Positions 45,382 to 54,177 are shown, numbered from the stretch's first letter. The stretch is DNA of 64,000 nt from JBDSLU01 sp963844435 (GCA_963844435.1 CAWJOG010000025.1:1-64000); one strand, 5' to 3'. Program-made: numbers and translations. Notes: generated by a model from the sequence alone, not told the origin.

Positions 45382-46467
45382 ATGCCTATTGAAGGCCCGC
45401 CGCCCAAACACCATTTTTTTGAAATTGATCTCCTGCGATTTGTTGCGGCATTTAGTGTGCTGCTTTACCACCTGACTTACAGGGGTTTTCGCGCGGGTAA
45501 TTTCAGTCCGCTGGGTTTTGAAAGCATCGGCGCCATCACTAAATATGGTTATCTTGGCGTGCAGCTTTTCTTTATTATCAGTGGTTACGTCATCCTCCTG
45601 AGCTCGCGAGGGAAAACGCCGCGGCAATTCCTGACTTCCCGGGCAATACGGCTGCTTCCGGCGTTTTGGGCGTGTTGTACGCTCACATTTCTCGTCTTAA
45701 AATTGTGGGGATACGATGGGCAAAGTGCCATTCCGCAGGAGCTTAGTGCGCGTTTTAAGGACTATTTCATCAATCTTACAATGCTGCAGGAATTCATGGG
45801 GCTGCATTCGATTGACGCCGTTTATTGGTCACTTACGGTCGAAATCAGCTTTTATTTTTTGATTGCTGTATTGCTGGCATTCAGGCTGGAGCGATATACA
45901 CTGGCGTTCATTATTCTGCTCTTAGCGTACAGCGCATTACCGGGTATTCACCGACCCAATTCGTTGTTTGAGCAATTGTTTTTCCCGAAGGCTGCGCCCT
46001 ATTTTGCTGCCGGAATGCTCTTTTATCTGCTGCAACAGGCCGAAGGCAACAAGCTAAAATATTATATTCTGTTGCTGTGCTGTTATATGCTGGCGATAAA
46101 AACCGAATACTCGAATGCGCAGATTCTCGGAGGCTATTTTCGCGACAATCTTTCCGTCACGGTAATCGCCACCATTATTGCCGGCATGTTTGGTGTTATA
46201 TTGCTGATAGTCAACAGAAAGATTGACTTTGGCCGTTACAGATGGCTTGCGACAGCGGGCGCGCTCACTTATCCCTTATACCTGCTGCATGGCAATATCT
46301 CCTTTGTGATATTTCACAGGCTTGGTGGCTTTGTTGATAAGTATGTCTTAGTCGGCGCAACAATTGCTTGCTTGTTGCTAACAAGTTATCTCATTAATCG
46401 ATGGGTCGAGCTTCCGTTGAGACGCAGTGTGAAAACAATCAACACAATTCGCCACAGCATCTTTTAG
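45382..46467 (+). CDS. OafA/YrhL-type membrane acyltransferase (acyltransferase 3 family)
   Basis: 361 residues with about ten transmembrane helices. FFEIDLLRFVAAFSVLLYHL carries the conserved Arg/His of the family, followed by YLGVQLFFIISGYVILLSSR, LTSRAIRLLPAFW and YWSLTVEISFYFLIAVLLAF. O-acylates surface polysaccharides in known members. Base composition is clearly lower in GC than all surrounding genes, so it was acquired separately from the island. The ATG at 45382 begins PIEGPPPKHHFFEIDLL. Confidence 0.88.
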   Translation: MPIEGPPPKHHFFEIDLLRFVAAFSVLLYHLTYRGFRAGNFSPLGFESIGAITKYGYLGVQLFFIISGYVILLSSRGKTPRQFLTSRAIRLLPAFWACCTLTFLVLKLWGYDGQSAIPQELSARFKDYFINLTMLQEFMGLHSIDAVYWSLTVEISFYFLIAVLLAFRLERYTLAFIILLLAYSALPGIHRPNSLFEQLFFPKAAPYFAAGMLFYLLQQAEGNKLKYYILLLCCYMLAIKTEYSNAQILGGYFRDNLSVTVIATIIAGMFGVILLIVNRKIDFGRYRWLATAGALTYPLYLLHGNISFVIFHRLGGFVDKYVLVGATIACLLLTSYLINRWVELPLRRSVKTINTIRHSIF

Positions 46468-46577
46468 AGTAATAGAAGTCTCTGCAATGACTTTAAAATA
46501 TCGCGATCAAACTCATTCTGCCGCTTCATCATGGGATCGAACACAAGCCGTCCATTTCGGCTAATGCGGACTATCGT

Positions 46578-46673
46578 TGCCGGGTGATCGCGTCCCTGCT
46601 GCGCGGCGACGCGCCCTACGCGACCGGATCGGTGATCCACGTCGACGGCGGCCTGGCGCTCGGCCGCTTGTGA
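46578..46673 (+). pseudogene. C-terminal 31 residues of a short-chain dehydrogenase
   Basis: LLRGDAPYATGSVIHVDGGL followed by ALGRL and a stop is the end of a 3-oxoacyl-ACP reductase-type SDR. The 5' part is absent, and the fragment begins right after the short repeat at 46558. GC-rich again, so it marks the right edge of the AT-rich insert. Confidence 0.8.
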
Positions 46674-46677
46674 GGCT

Positions 46678-46733
46678 CTGTCCGGCAGGGGCAACGTCTG
46701 AGAATGGGCGATTATGTCGGCTAATGCGGACTA
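46678..46733. repeat. 56-bp direct repeat, right copy
   Basis: Identical to the left copy at 45075-45130. It follows the stop of the SDR fragment by four bases. Confidence 0.75.
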
Positions 46734-46747
46734 ATCGTACTGATGGA

Positions 46748-46960
46748 CTACGAGAGCCCCCCGGCTATGTGCGCGGGTTCTGGTGGGGCCTCCTCGGCGG
46801 CCTGGTCACGGGCGGCCGCCCTCTGCACCGCCGCCATCGCCCGTGCCGGCAGGACGCGCACCAGGGCCTCGGCGGCGCGGGTGTCCTTCGTCACACGCCA
46901 GATCAGGTGCTCGAGGGGCGGCCGCTCCGGGGGCGACTTGTCTTGGAAGCCGACGGACAT
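46748..46960 (-). CDS. Small protein of element 1, right part
   Basis: 70 residues: SVGFQDKSPPERPPLEHLIW, RVTKDTRAAEALVRVLPARA. The first half reads as an ordered segment, the end is Ala/Glu/Pro-rich. It follows the RHH-like gene on the same strand by 17 bases, suggesting a two-gene unit. Not recognised. Confidence 0.45.
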   Translation of the reverse strand: MSVGFQDKSPPERPPLEHLIWRVTKDTRAAEALVRVLPARAMAAVQRAAARDQAAEEAPPEPAHIAGGLS

Positions 46961-46977
46961 CGCCTGAGTCTACGGGG

Positions 46978-47162
46978 TTAGCGGGGCGGCGTCTCCAGGC
47001 GCGCGCGGAGCGCCCGACGCAGCAGCTGGGCACGCTGACGTGCTCCCGGGCCGCCTGCTTGAACGCGGCATCGTAGACAGCGGGCAGCATCTTGACGTGG
47101 ACCGCCGCCCCGGGCTCGGCGCGCGGCGGGCGCCCGCGCCGCCGTGGAGAGTGCTCGTGCAT
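46978..47162 (-). CDS. Small ribbon-helix-helix-like protein (one frameshift)
   Basis: About 61 residues after joining two frames: HEHSPRRRGRPPRAEPGAAV, HVKMLPAVYDAAFKQAAREH, then (other frame) QLLRRALRARLETPPR. The order beta strand, helix, helix with a basic N-terminus suits a CopG/Arc-type DNA-binding protein. The one-base shift lies near 47030. Confidence 0.5.
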
Positions 47163-47353
47163 GCGGCTCGGCCTCCTGGAGGGTCCGGGGCGGGGCACCG
47201 GTCGGCCGCCTACCGGTCGACCAGGCCCAGCGGGGGCCTAGCCCGCCCCCAGCCACGAAGGGCAGGCGAAAGCCCAGCCGAGTGTAGCCCCGTCAGTGGG
47301 GATTGATCTCGTGTCGCGATTGGGCGGTTGCTGATGAGGTAGACTCGGCCGAA

Positions 47354-47659
47354 ATGCGAAGGGCGATCAAGGCGTTCTCAAGACGTCAATTCGTGCCGGT
47401 AGCCTGCTTCGTCATCTCTGTGGGAACTCTGTCGGCCTGTGGCGGCGGCAGGGTCGGCGAATTGGAAGCGGAGATCGAGCATCTCGAGGACCAGGTCGGA
47501 CAGGCGCGAGTGCGACTTGAGGAGCTTGAATCGCTGGCGAACGACATGCAGTCGGCGGCCACTGATTTGGAGAACACGGCCAGCCGCTTCGACGGCGAGA
47601 ACTGGCAGGACGTGGTACCCGATCTCCAGAGTGAAGCGGCAGACGAAACGGCAGGCTGA
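47354..47659 (+). CDS. Small lipoprotein with coiled coil
   Basis: 101 residues. The signal sequence FVPVACFVISVGTLSACGGG ends in a lipobox (LSAC). A heptad pattern follows (ELEAEIEHLEDQVGQARVRL, EELESLANDMQSAATDLEN), reminiscent of Lpp-type helices. Outer- or inner-membrane sorting cannot be told. Lies just inside the att copy at 47857; the 197 bases between hold nothing recognised. Confidence 0.6.
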   Translation: MRRAIKAFSRRQFVPVACFVISVGTLSACGGGRVGELEAEIEHLEDQVGQARVRLEELESLANDMQSAATDLENTASRFDGENWQDVVPDLQSEAADETAG

Positions 47660-47856
47660 CGAGGTTGTCGATGCCTTGAGCTTGGCGCTGTACGGCCTGA
47701 GGTAACACTCGGGACTTTCGCCTAGGTCGAGCGGGGCGATTGGTACCTCCCAACCGTACTCCCCAGCGGGTGGACTTTGGAAGTCCCGCATGGACGCCAC
47801 TGGACGAATTCCTTAGGAAAACGTCCACCCGCGTCCACGGTATACTGGTTGCCTAC

Positions 47857-47903
47857 GATTCGTAATCAGCAGGTCATCAGTTCAAGTCTGATTGTCGGCT
47901 CCA
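47857..47903 (+). other. Internal att copy between elements 1 and 2
   Basis: 47 bases identical to the 3' half of tRNA-Thr (36680-36726), including the encoded CCA. The anticodon-arm 5' strand is absent, so it is not a functional tRNA. Confidence 0.9.
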
Positions 47904-47960
47904 CTTTTCCCGAGAGATTTTCAGGGTTTCGAGTCTGTTGTTCGCCGCAGACTGAGACCG

Positions 47961-47982
47961 CTGACACCCGACTGACACCCTC
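47961..47982. promoter_or_regulatory. Paired TGACACCC repeats beside att, element 2
   Basis: Two TGACACCC copies, 12 bases apart, between the att copy and the integrase tail, matching the pair in element 1 in spacing and position. Confidence 0.45.
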
Positions 47983-48202
47983 AGGCCTTTGCCGCGGGTT
48001 TCAGCGCAGCGTCCATCATTGTCGCGGCCCGTGCTGCGGTCTGCTTCACGAGATGCCCGTAGAGGTCCGCCGTCGTGCGGAGCTCCGCGTGGCCGAGCAG
48101 CATCGACACTTCGACTAGCGGCACGCCCTGCGCGATCAGGATCGCGGCGGCGCTGTGGCGGAGGTCGTGAAATCGGCGTCGCGGCTTGATGCCCGTCGTC
48201 AA
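47981..48202 (-). pseudogene. C-terminal fragment of a tyrosine integrase (element 2)
   Basis: FHDLRHSAAAILIAQGVPLV, EVSMLLGHAEL and TADLYGHLVKQTAARA give the HxxR, LGH and Tyr motifs. The sequence is related to, but clearly different from, the element 1 integrase. The 5' two thirds are missing. Confidence 0.85.
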
Positions 48203-48390
48203 GGGCTCAAGAGCGTCCGAGGCATCGGCAGGCTACACCTTCGGCAATTCCTTGGTGCCCGAGGTGAATGCCCAACAAAGGCAGCGGGCCACTGATCAGG
48301 ATGGCTAGCCGCAGACACCTACCGCTCGCCGCACCACGAACCCACCCTGGACACGCGACGAGTTGATCCTCGCCGGCAGCCGCGGGGTCT

Positions 48391-49263
48391 CTAGCGACCC
48401 TGCGCCTGCGCGATCAGATGCTCAACTAGAACAGCATTCGGAGTCCACAGACTCTGGTTGCTGCAGATCGCCGGCTTCTGGGCATCCCACAATCGCACGT
48501 CGCCCTGCTCCCTAGACCACTTCAATCGCGCCCACGGCACCTCCGTGAGCGGTCCGCTTCCCAGCAGTCGCTTCGGCGGCATCTCAACCGCGCGGCGTGA
48601 GAACCGCCACGTTCCAACAGTAAAGCTCCCGTCGTCCCGTAGGGTGTCCTTCATGTTGCGTAGGATGCGACTGCCATAGAAGCGAAGAATTAGGGAGGCT
48701 ATACGATGGAACATGTCCGTGCGAGCCCTGGAATACATCAAGTCATGCATCGAGAACTGTAGCCAGCTCGCTGAACCTACGAGCCGAAGCTCAGAGGTCG
48801 TTCCTGTCTTGATGAAGTGGCTGGAGATGCTCACGGACCTCAGCTGAATCGACCGCACGTCATCCGCCATCATGGTATGTCCAGCAAGCTGAATGCGTTC
48901 GCGAGACAATACGAGCTCCCTGCTGTGCGTGATGGAGCCAGCGCGCACCTGGAAGGAGTGTTGCTCTGGCTCCTGCTTTGGCTTTGGCTCGGTGCTGGAT
49001 TCCGATGATGTCGCTTCGGATCGCCGCCGCTGGGTAGTGATCCAGGACTGGATGACACGGTGTGCCTCGATCCCCTTGCGCAGTCTCTCCGATGCCTTCC
49101 CCTGGAGGCGTGCGTCGTCCCGGAAGCGGTCGGGATGCCACACCTTGGCAAAGTCCCGATACGCCTGCTTCGCCTCCTGCTCCGTCGCCGAAGGGCCGAC
49201 GTCCAAGATGCCGAATGCCTCTTGCAGGTTCACCTGTGGACAATCGGCCCAATCCGGCTTCAC
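48391..49263 (-). CDS. J-domain protein of element 2
   Basis: 290 residues. NLQEAFGILDVGPSATEQEA and YRDFAKVWHPDRFRDDARLQ form a J domain with the HPD motif, so it should stimulate an Hsp70. After a charged linker, about 200 residues (LVLSRERIQLAGHTMMADDV, FHRIASLILRFYGSRILRNM, DDGSFTVGTWRFSRRAVEMP) form an unrecognised beta-rich region that resembles a PH-like or GRAM-type fold in its strand pattern. GTG at 49263 is preferred; the open frame begins at 49335. Moderate GC, unlike core genes. Confidence 0.72.
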   Translation of the reverse strand: MKPDWADCPQVNLQEAFGILDVGPSATEQEAKQAYRDFAKVWHPDRFRDDARLQGKASERLRKGIEAHRVIQSWITTQRRRSEATSSESSTEPKPKQEPEQHSFQVRAGSITHSRELVLSRERIQLAGHTMMADDVRSIQLRSVSISSHFIKTGTTSELRLVGSASWLQFSMHDLMYSRARTDMFHRIASLILRFYGSRILRNMKDTLRDDGSFTVGTWRFSRRAVEMPPKRLLGSGPLTEVPWARLKWSREQGDVRLWDAQKPAICSNQSLWTPNAVLVEHLIAQAQGR

Positions 49264-49399
49264 TAGAACGTCGCGCGTCTTCAGGCGGGCGCCGACCGGC
49301 GGCACGCCATCCCTCCGCGGACACCTGCCGCCCACCGTCGAAAACGGCCGCCGAGTGCGCGCGAGCGGAACGCCTCGATCATCCGGGCGAAGGTTGCTG

Positions 49400-49710
49400 C
49401 AAGCGGTCGCGGCCGGTCAGCTGGCGTCCCAGGTATGCAGTCTTGACGTCGAGGCCCTGACCACGTCCACGCTGCGCGCCTCGACGGCCGCCAGGAGCTC
49501 AGTGAGCCCCGGACGCGGAGGCTCTTCCCCGAGGCTCCTGCGTCCTCGATGATGCGCAGCAGGGTGGCGTCCTGCACGTCCGCCATGGCGCGAACCTTCG
49601 ACGCTTGGGCCTCCAGCGAGACGCCCTCGCCGGCTTGGCGCTCGGTGGAGACGCGCACATAGCCGACGGCGCGCAGCGGTGTGGTTGGGGACGAGCGATG
49701 TAACACGCGG
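49400..49710 (-). pseudogene. Serine recombinase N-terminal fragment (frameshifted, truncated)
   Basis: LRAVGYVRVSTERQAGEGVS carries the catalytic Ser; SLEAQASKVRAMADVQDATL and IIEDAGASGKSL follow, then the frame shifts to RPGLTELLAAVEARSVDVV and degenerates. The large C-terminal DNA-binding part is missing. Remnant of a resolvase or phage-type serine integrase. Confidence 0.75.
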
Positions 49711-50261
49711 GTGCTCTTGGGATTCCAAGAGCAGTGCCAGCCGCACCGCACGACGGGCGCCACAAGGTGATCGGATTCGGTGACGCCTCGATGTCATCCA
49801 GCAGATCCACCCTGTCATCCAGCGGATCCACTCGTGTCTCGTCGCGGTCGACAGACAGCGACGGGCCGCGCCGCGGACGCCACGCGACGGGCGCTGCACG
49901 CACGCAGGCCACGGCGAGCGCCGGCCACCCCAGATAGAAACTGACACGCCCCGACTCAAGGTCGGAGCCCGGTGTCATCCCGCTCGACGGCCCCGGGACC
50001 CCACCCCCCGCGAGCGCCGCCCCCCGCCCGCTATTGCAACTTGGGGGGATTTTTCTGGCGTCCTGGCCCTCCTCCGCGAAACTGAGAGAAGGTCCGGGAA
50101 CATCCTCTCTGACGCGGTAGGTCGAATTGTCGGCCCATCCTAGATAGCCATCAGGATAGCCACACCAACAACACGCGACGACACGACGCGGACGGCTGTG
50201 GAAAAGATCGCTTATTTCATTGACCTCTCAGCGCGCCTCGGACAGGGGCGGACGGCCCTGG

Positions 50262-50311
50262 GCTGATTCGTAATCAGCAGGTCATCAGTTCAAGTCTGAT
50301 TGTCGGCTCCA
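50262..50311 (+). other. Right-end att copy (attR) of the island
   Basis: 50 bases identical to 36677-36726 of tRNA-Thr. Core chromosome resumes after it. Confidence 0.9.
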
Positions 50312-50318
50312 CAATTCC

Positions 50319-50705
50319 TCAGGGAATGTGGCTCTCCGCCGTGTCCCCGGCCGCGCCTGCGCCGTCAAACGGGACGCGCTCCAGGGCGGCTCGCGTCGAT
50401 GGCGAAGGCGGAGGCGGCCATGGGCGCGGTGAACATCCGGCGGACGCGTCAACGGCCGACGACTCCTCGGACGCCGGCGCCTGTCCCCAACGGAAGAGCA
50501 CGTCTGGACGCTCACGCGCCGCCCACTGGAGGATCGAGTCCAGACAGATGTCTCCCGTCCGGAACGCCAGCAGCCGCCCCTTGGTCATGTGTTCACCGTG
50601 CGGACATGCGCTGCGCCCATCAGCGCACGATACCAGCGGCGTCGCCGGGCGGCGTCCTCGCAGCGTGTCATGGACAGTCGCGCGAGTTCCCTCAGGATCG
50701 ATCAC
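50319..50705 (-). CDS. Hypothetical protein at the island boundary
   Basis: Open frame of 128 codons; a later ATG (before TKGRLLAFRTGDICLDSILQ) gives about 90 residues. LLAFRTGDICLDSILQWAAR and RPDVLFRWGQAPAS look like protein, the rest is low-complexity Pro/Ser. Adjacent to the HAD gene on the same strand with a four-base overlap. No family recognised; may be a chance frame. Confidence 0.3.
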   Translation of the reverse strand: MIDPEGTRATVHDTLRGRRPATPLVSCADGRSACPHGEHMTKGRLLAFRTGDICLDSILQWAARERPDVLFRWGQAPASEESSAVDASAGCSPRPWPPPPSPSTRAALERVPFDGAGAAGDTAESHIP

Positions 50706-51319
50706 AGCAGGTCCAGCTCACGGAGCGCCGCGCGCAGTGCGACGGGATCGGTGAACAGGATCGGGTGCATGCCCGCCGCGGCCGCGGCGGCGACGTTCGC
50801 GGGCAGGTCGTCGATGAAGACGGTCGCGTCGGCGCGCAGGCCGTACGTCTCGAGCAGGTGGGCGAAGATGCGCGGGTCCGGCTTGGCCACGCCGAGCTCG
50901 CCGGAGATGACGATGCCGTCGAACCAGCCGAGGAAGTCGAAGCGCGCCCGGGCGATGGGAAACGTCTCGGCCCACCAGTTGCTCAAGGCGTAGAGCGGCA
51001 CGCCGCGCTCGCGCAGCGCGGCCAGGATCTCCACCGTCCCGGCGATCGGACCGCCCAGCGTCTCGTCGAACCGCTCGCGCCAGGCCTCGATGAGCGGCCT
51101 CGCCTCCGGGAACTCGCCGACCAGCTCGGCGCAACCGTCGGCGAACGACCGGCCCGCGTCCTGCCGGTGGTTCCAGGCCGGCGAGCAGACGTGCGTGAGG
51201 AAGTGCTCCATCGCCGCGTCGTCGCCGTCGAAGAGCGTGCGATAGAGATACCGCGGGTTCCAGTCGATGAGGACGCCGCCGAGATCGAAGACGACAGCGG
51301 CCGGTCTGCGTGAGGTCAT
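50702..51319 (-). CDS. HAD-superfamily hydrolase
   Basis: 205 residues. Motif I AVVFDLGGVLIDWNPRYLYR (nucleophile Asp), motif II ALSNWWAETFP (Ser), motif III Lys in GVAKPDPRIF, motif IV FIDDLPANVAAAAAAGMHPI. The DWNPR and LSNW features are those of the YihX/epoxide-hydrolase-N-like phosphatases. Substrate unknown. A TATACC box and GGGAG precede the ATG. Confidence 0.88.
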   Translation of the reverse strand: MTSRRPAAVVFDLGGVLIDWNPRYLYRTLFDGDDAAMEHFLTHVCSPAWNHRQDAGRSFADGCAELVGEFPEARPLIEAWRERFDETLGGPIAGTVEILAALRERGVPLYALSNWWAETFPIARARFDFLGWFDGIVISGELGVAKPDPRIFAHLLETYGLRADATVFIDDLPANVAAAAAAGMHPILFTDPVALRAALRELDLL

Positions 51320-51365
51320 GCTCCCTGAATGGTATAGGCGCGGCCGGCTCACGCAGAGCCGTGGA

Positions 51366-51554
51366 TCAGAATGTGACGCGCTGGACGCTCGCCGCGCGGC
51401 CGTTGCTGAACGCGAGGCGCGGCAGTGGCGCGTCCCGCTTCGCATCGCCGATGACGAGCAGCAGCGCACCGGTACCTGCCAGGGCCCCGGCGGTCGCGTA
51501 GCGCGGTGAGCACCATGTTGCTGAGAGCGACCGCACGCGCACGCGCGGTCGCAA
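51366..51554 (-). other. Short open frame downstream of the TonB receptor
   Basis: 62 codons in the 239 bases between the TonB receptor and the HAD gene. It contains ATAGALAGTGALLLVIGDAK and ends LAFSNGRAASVQRVTF. No ribosome-binding site and no family recognised. It may be the tail of a frameshifted or lost gene; otherwise this interval is empty. Confidence 0.2.
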
Positions 51555-51558
51555 GCGA

Positions 51559-54057
51559 TCAGAACGTCGCGCGAATCCCGATGACGGCCGTGCGGCCCGC
51601 GGCCCGCCAGCCTGCCGGGAACGCCGTCTCGTCGAACAGGTTGTCGACCCGCACGTAGGCGCGCAGATCGGGGGCGCCGGCGGCGGTCACGCGCACGCTG
51701 CCCGAGATGCCGACCGTCGTCGTGCCCGGATAGCGGTAGGCACGCGTGCGGCCGCGCGCGAAGAACGAGCCGTACGATTCGCCGCCCGTCAGCAGGTCGA
51801 ACGTCGTGTCGAACCGCGGCGACCACTGCTGCGAGACGTAGAGCGAGGCGGTGTGCTCGAGCACGCCCGGCACGATGAAGAAGTCCGGCACCGTCAGGGC
51901 CTCGTCGGTCCGCGCCTTCGTGTAGGCGTACGAGCCGGAGACGCGCAGCATCGCGGTGGGCCGCACGTCGACGGCGAGCTCGAGGCCCTTCGACGAGCCA
52001 CCCGACCCATTCAGGTAGCCGATGAAACGCCCGTACGGATCCGTGGCCGGATCGATGCCGCCCGAGAAGTCGAACGCCGTCAGCGACTGCACGTCGATGA
52101 CGAACGCCGAGGCCGCGATCTGCACGCGGCCGCCGGCCAGCGTCTGGTCGACGCCGGCGTCGAACGAGCGATAGCGGTCGGGGCGCAGCCGCGGATCCCC
52201 GTAGGCCGAGTAGAAGACCTGGCCGCTCTCGGGATCGCTGAAGAACCCGCCGCCGAAGCGCTCGTAGAGCGCGGGCGCCCGGTACGCGTTGCCGACATGG
52301 CCGCGCACCTTCGTGCCGCTCGTGTTCACCAGGTAGGCCACCGACACGTCGCCGGTCAGCGCGCGCGGCGGGCTGTCGGCATCGGCGTCGTCGTACGGAT
52401 GATCGGCGCCGGTCGCCTCGATGTCGAGCGTCCCGTAGCGGAAGGCCTGCAGCCGGCCGGCGAGCGCGATCTGCAGCCGGCGATCGAGGACCGAGAACTG
52501 CCCCGCGCCGAACACCGCCTGGGCGGTCTGGCTGATCGAGGTCGTGGTCCGCAGCGGGGCCACGACGGCGTTGTCGTCCTGCAGGTCGCCGTAATGTTCC
52601 CGCTCGAGCTCGTATCCGGCCGTCACCGTCAGCCACGAGGCCGGGTGCAGGTGCCCGCGCGCCTCGAAGGTGTCGGTGCTGCCGTCGAACTCCGAGAGCG
52701 ACAGCGTCGAGGTCTGGAAGCCGGGGCCGAGCGGCCCCGACTCGTAGCGGCGGAACGTGCCGACGCGCTGGTAGCTGGCCTGCCAGCTGGCGCGATCGGA
52801 CTCGACGCGGCGCAGCGTGATCGCGGTCGTCAGGAAGTGCGAGGCGCGGTCGTTGTCCGGATCGTCGCGGCCGGGAACGAACGTCGCGTCGCCGAACGCG
52901 AACGGCTGGCCGGCGTTGGCGCGTTCGAGCTCCTCGACCGGGATCGCAATCGCGTCCACGATCGTGGTGTCCGGAATGTTGGCGGCGGGCACGCCGCTGG
53001 CGGTCGGGCTCGCGTTGATCTGGACGCGATCGTCCGTTCCGTAGATGCGAACCCCGAGGCTCGTCGCGGCGTCGAGCTGGGCGCGGACACTGCCCTGTCC
53101 ACCGGCGGTGCGCGCGCGATCGTCGCCGTCCACGCCGTCGCGCACCAGCCAGTGCAGCCCGCCGGCCGAGTAGGCCACGCGGCCGCCGCCGAGCGTGCCG
53201 CCGGTCGTGCCGCGGACGCGGCTGTGCCCGAGCGATCCGATCTCCAGCTGCCCTTCGCTGCGCTGCGGGCCGCCCTCGCGGGTGACGATGTTGATGGCCC
53301 CGCCGACCGCGGTGGTGCCATAGAGCGACGATGCCGATCCGCGAAGCACTTCGACGCGATCGAAGTCGATGACGCCGAGGTTCGAGAAGAAGCCGGTGAT
53401 GTCGCCCTGGGTCGACGCCGCATCGCGGAGCCGGATGCCATCGACCAGAACCGCCGCGGCATCGGAGCGCAGGCCCCGGATGCGGAGCGTGCCGAGCTGG
53501 CCGGGACCGCCGGCGTCGCGCACCTGGACGCCGGGCGTCAGGCGCACCACGTCGGCCAGCGTCACGGCGTTGCGCGCCGTGATCTCCTCCGCATCGATCA
53601 CGCTGACCGCTTTCGACGTCTCGAGCGTCGACTGCGGCAGCCCCGAGGCGGTGACGACCACCGATTCCCGCACGCCGGCGGCGCCCAGTTCGACATGGTG
53701 CGTCGCGCTGCCGGCACCGGCGACGTTGACGATGGCGACGTCGGGGCGGAAGCCCGGCTTCTCGATCTCGACGACGTAATCGCCGGACGGCAGCGCGGCG
53801 ATGGTGAAGGTGCCGGTGGCGTCGCTGGCGGTGCGGCGGCTGACGGTGCCGTCGTCGCGGCGGACACGGACGTCGGCGCCGGCCACGACGCCGCCGTGGC
53901 TGTCGGTGACGCGGCCGGTCAGCGCGACGGCATCAGCGGACGCGGCGCGCGCGCAGAGACAGGCGACGAGGGCGAGGATGGCCGCACCGAAGCGCGGTCG
54001 TCGCCGGCGTCGGGCGGGAGTGAAGGAACGGTTCGAGTGGATTACCGCGTCGGGCAT
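51559..54057 (-). CDS. TonB-dependent outer-membrane receptor, probably for cobalamin
   Basis: 832 residues. Signal peptide, then a carboxypeptidase-like beta-sandwich (VALTGRVTDSHGGVVAGADV, GDYVVEIEKPGFRPD), the plug (SVIDAEEITARNAVTLADVV, TLRIRGLRSDAAAVLVDGIR, RVEVLRGSASSLYGTTAVGG, AINIVTRE) and the barrel ending NLFDETAFPAGWRAAGRTAV and GIRATF. The start follows GGGAGA. A cobalamin riboswitch lies in its leader and cobD and cbiZ are upstream, so vitamin B12 or cobinamide is the likely ligand, in the role of BtuB. Confidence 0.88.
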   Translation of the reverse strand: MPDAVIHSNRSFTPARRRRRPRFGAAILALVACLCARAASADAVALTGRVTDSHGGVVAGADVRVRRDDGTVSRRTASDATGTFTIAALPSGDYVVEIEKPGFRPDVAIVNVAGAGSATHHVELGAAGVRESVVVTASGLPQSTLETSKAVSVIDAEEITARNAVTLADVVRLTPGVQVRDAGGPGQLGTLRIRGLRSDAAAVLVDGIRLRDAASTQGDITGFFSNLGVIDFDRVEVLRGSASSLYGTTAVGGAINIVTREGGPQRSEGQLEIGSLGHSRVRGTTGGTLGGGRVAYSAGGLHWLVRDGVDGDDRARTAGGQGSVRAQLDAATSLGVRIYGTDDRVQINASPTASGVPAANIPDTTIVDAIAIPVEELERANAGQPFAFGDATFVPGRDDPDNDRASHFLTTAITLRRVESDRASWQASYQRVGTFRRYESGPLGPGFQTSTLSLSEFDGSTDTFEARGHLHPASWLTVTAGYELEREHYGDLQDDNAVVAPLRTTTSISQTAQAVFGAGQFSVLDRRLQIALAGRLQAFRYGTLDIEATGADHPYDDADADSPPRALTGDVSVAYLVNTSGTKVRGHVGNAYRAPALYERFGGGFFSDPESGQVFYSAYGDPRLRPDRYRSFDAGVDQTLAGGRVQIAASAFVIDVQSLTAFDFSGGIDPATDPYGRFIGYLNGSGGSSKGLELAVDVRPTAMLRVSGSYAYTKARTDEALTVPDFFIVPGVLEHTASLYVSQQWSPRFDTTFDLLTGGESYGSFFARGRTRAYRYPGTTTVGISGSVRVTAAGAPDLRAYVRVDNLFDETAFPAGWRAAGRTAVIGIRATF

Positions 54058-54145
54058 GTCTGTCTCCCAGAGCGGCAGACAGTCCACGACAACAGGCGTG
54101 CAACGGGAATCCAGGGAGGCGACGGAAATGGACGTCCAGCGCATG

Positions 54146-54166
54146 CTTTCTGTTCTCCGCAGAAAG
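54146..54166 (-). promoter_or_regulatory. Hairpin in the leader of the TonB receptor gene
   Basis: On the minus strand CTTTCTG and CAGAAAG pair across a 7-base loop (CGGAGAA). It lies directly downstream of the riboswitch core and may be part of the expression platform. Confidence 0.45.
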
Positions 54167-54177
54167 GCAGCCAACAA

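Larger units (their letters stand above)
36727..47903. mobile_element. Integrative element 1 (mini-prophage or satellite-like), tRNA-Thr site
   Basis: About 11.2 kb between the tRNA and the first att copy. Gene content from the tRNA: tyrosine integrase, zinc-finger protein, excisionase-like HTH, small proteins, phage/plasmid-type helicase, second HTH, HK97-type portal, zinc-ribbon protein, two small genes, then an IS91 remnant, an AT-rich insert and a small accessory group. No capsid, terminase or tail genes, and no conjugation genes. Reads as a satellite or degenerate prophage later hit by other elements. Confidence 0.75.
47904..50311. mobile_element. Integrative element 2 remnant, same tRNA-Thr site
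   Basis: 2.4 kb between the second and third att copies. It keeps the integrase tail next to att, the TGACACCC pair, a J-domain protein and a broken serine recombinase. The 188 bases at 48203-48390 and about 540 bases at 49720-50261 hold no gene that can be supported; the latter includes an AT-richer stretch near 50190-50225. Confidence 0.7.

Noticed and set aside
45075..46733. Integron cassette with attC sites around the acyltransferase
   Set aside because: The 56-bp repeats lack a convincing GTTRRRY core, paired inner sites and the palindromic layout of attC, and there is no integron integrase.
46748..47162. Toxin-antitoxin pair
   Set aside because: The RHH-like protein could be an antitoxin, but the adjacent 70-residue protein shows no toxin family features, so the call is not supported.
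47857..47903. Second and third tRNA-Thr genes
   Set aside because: Copies at 47857 and 50262 lack the acceptor 5' strand and D arm; they are attachment-site duplicates.
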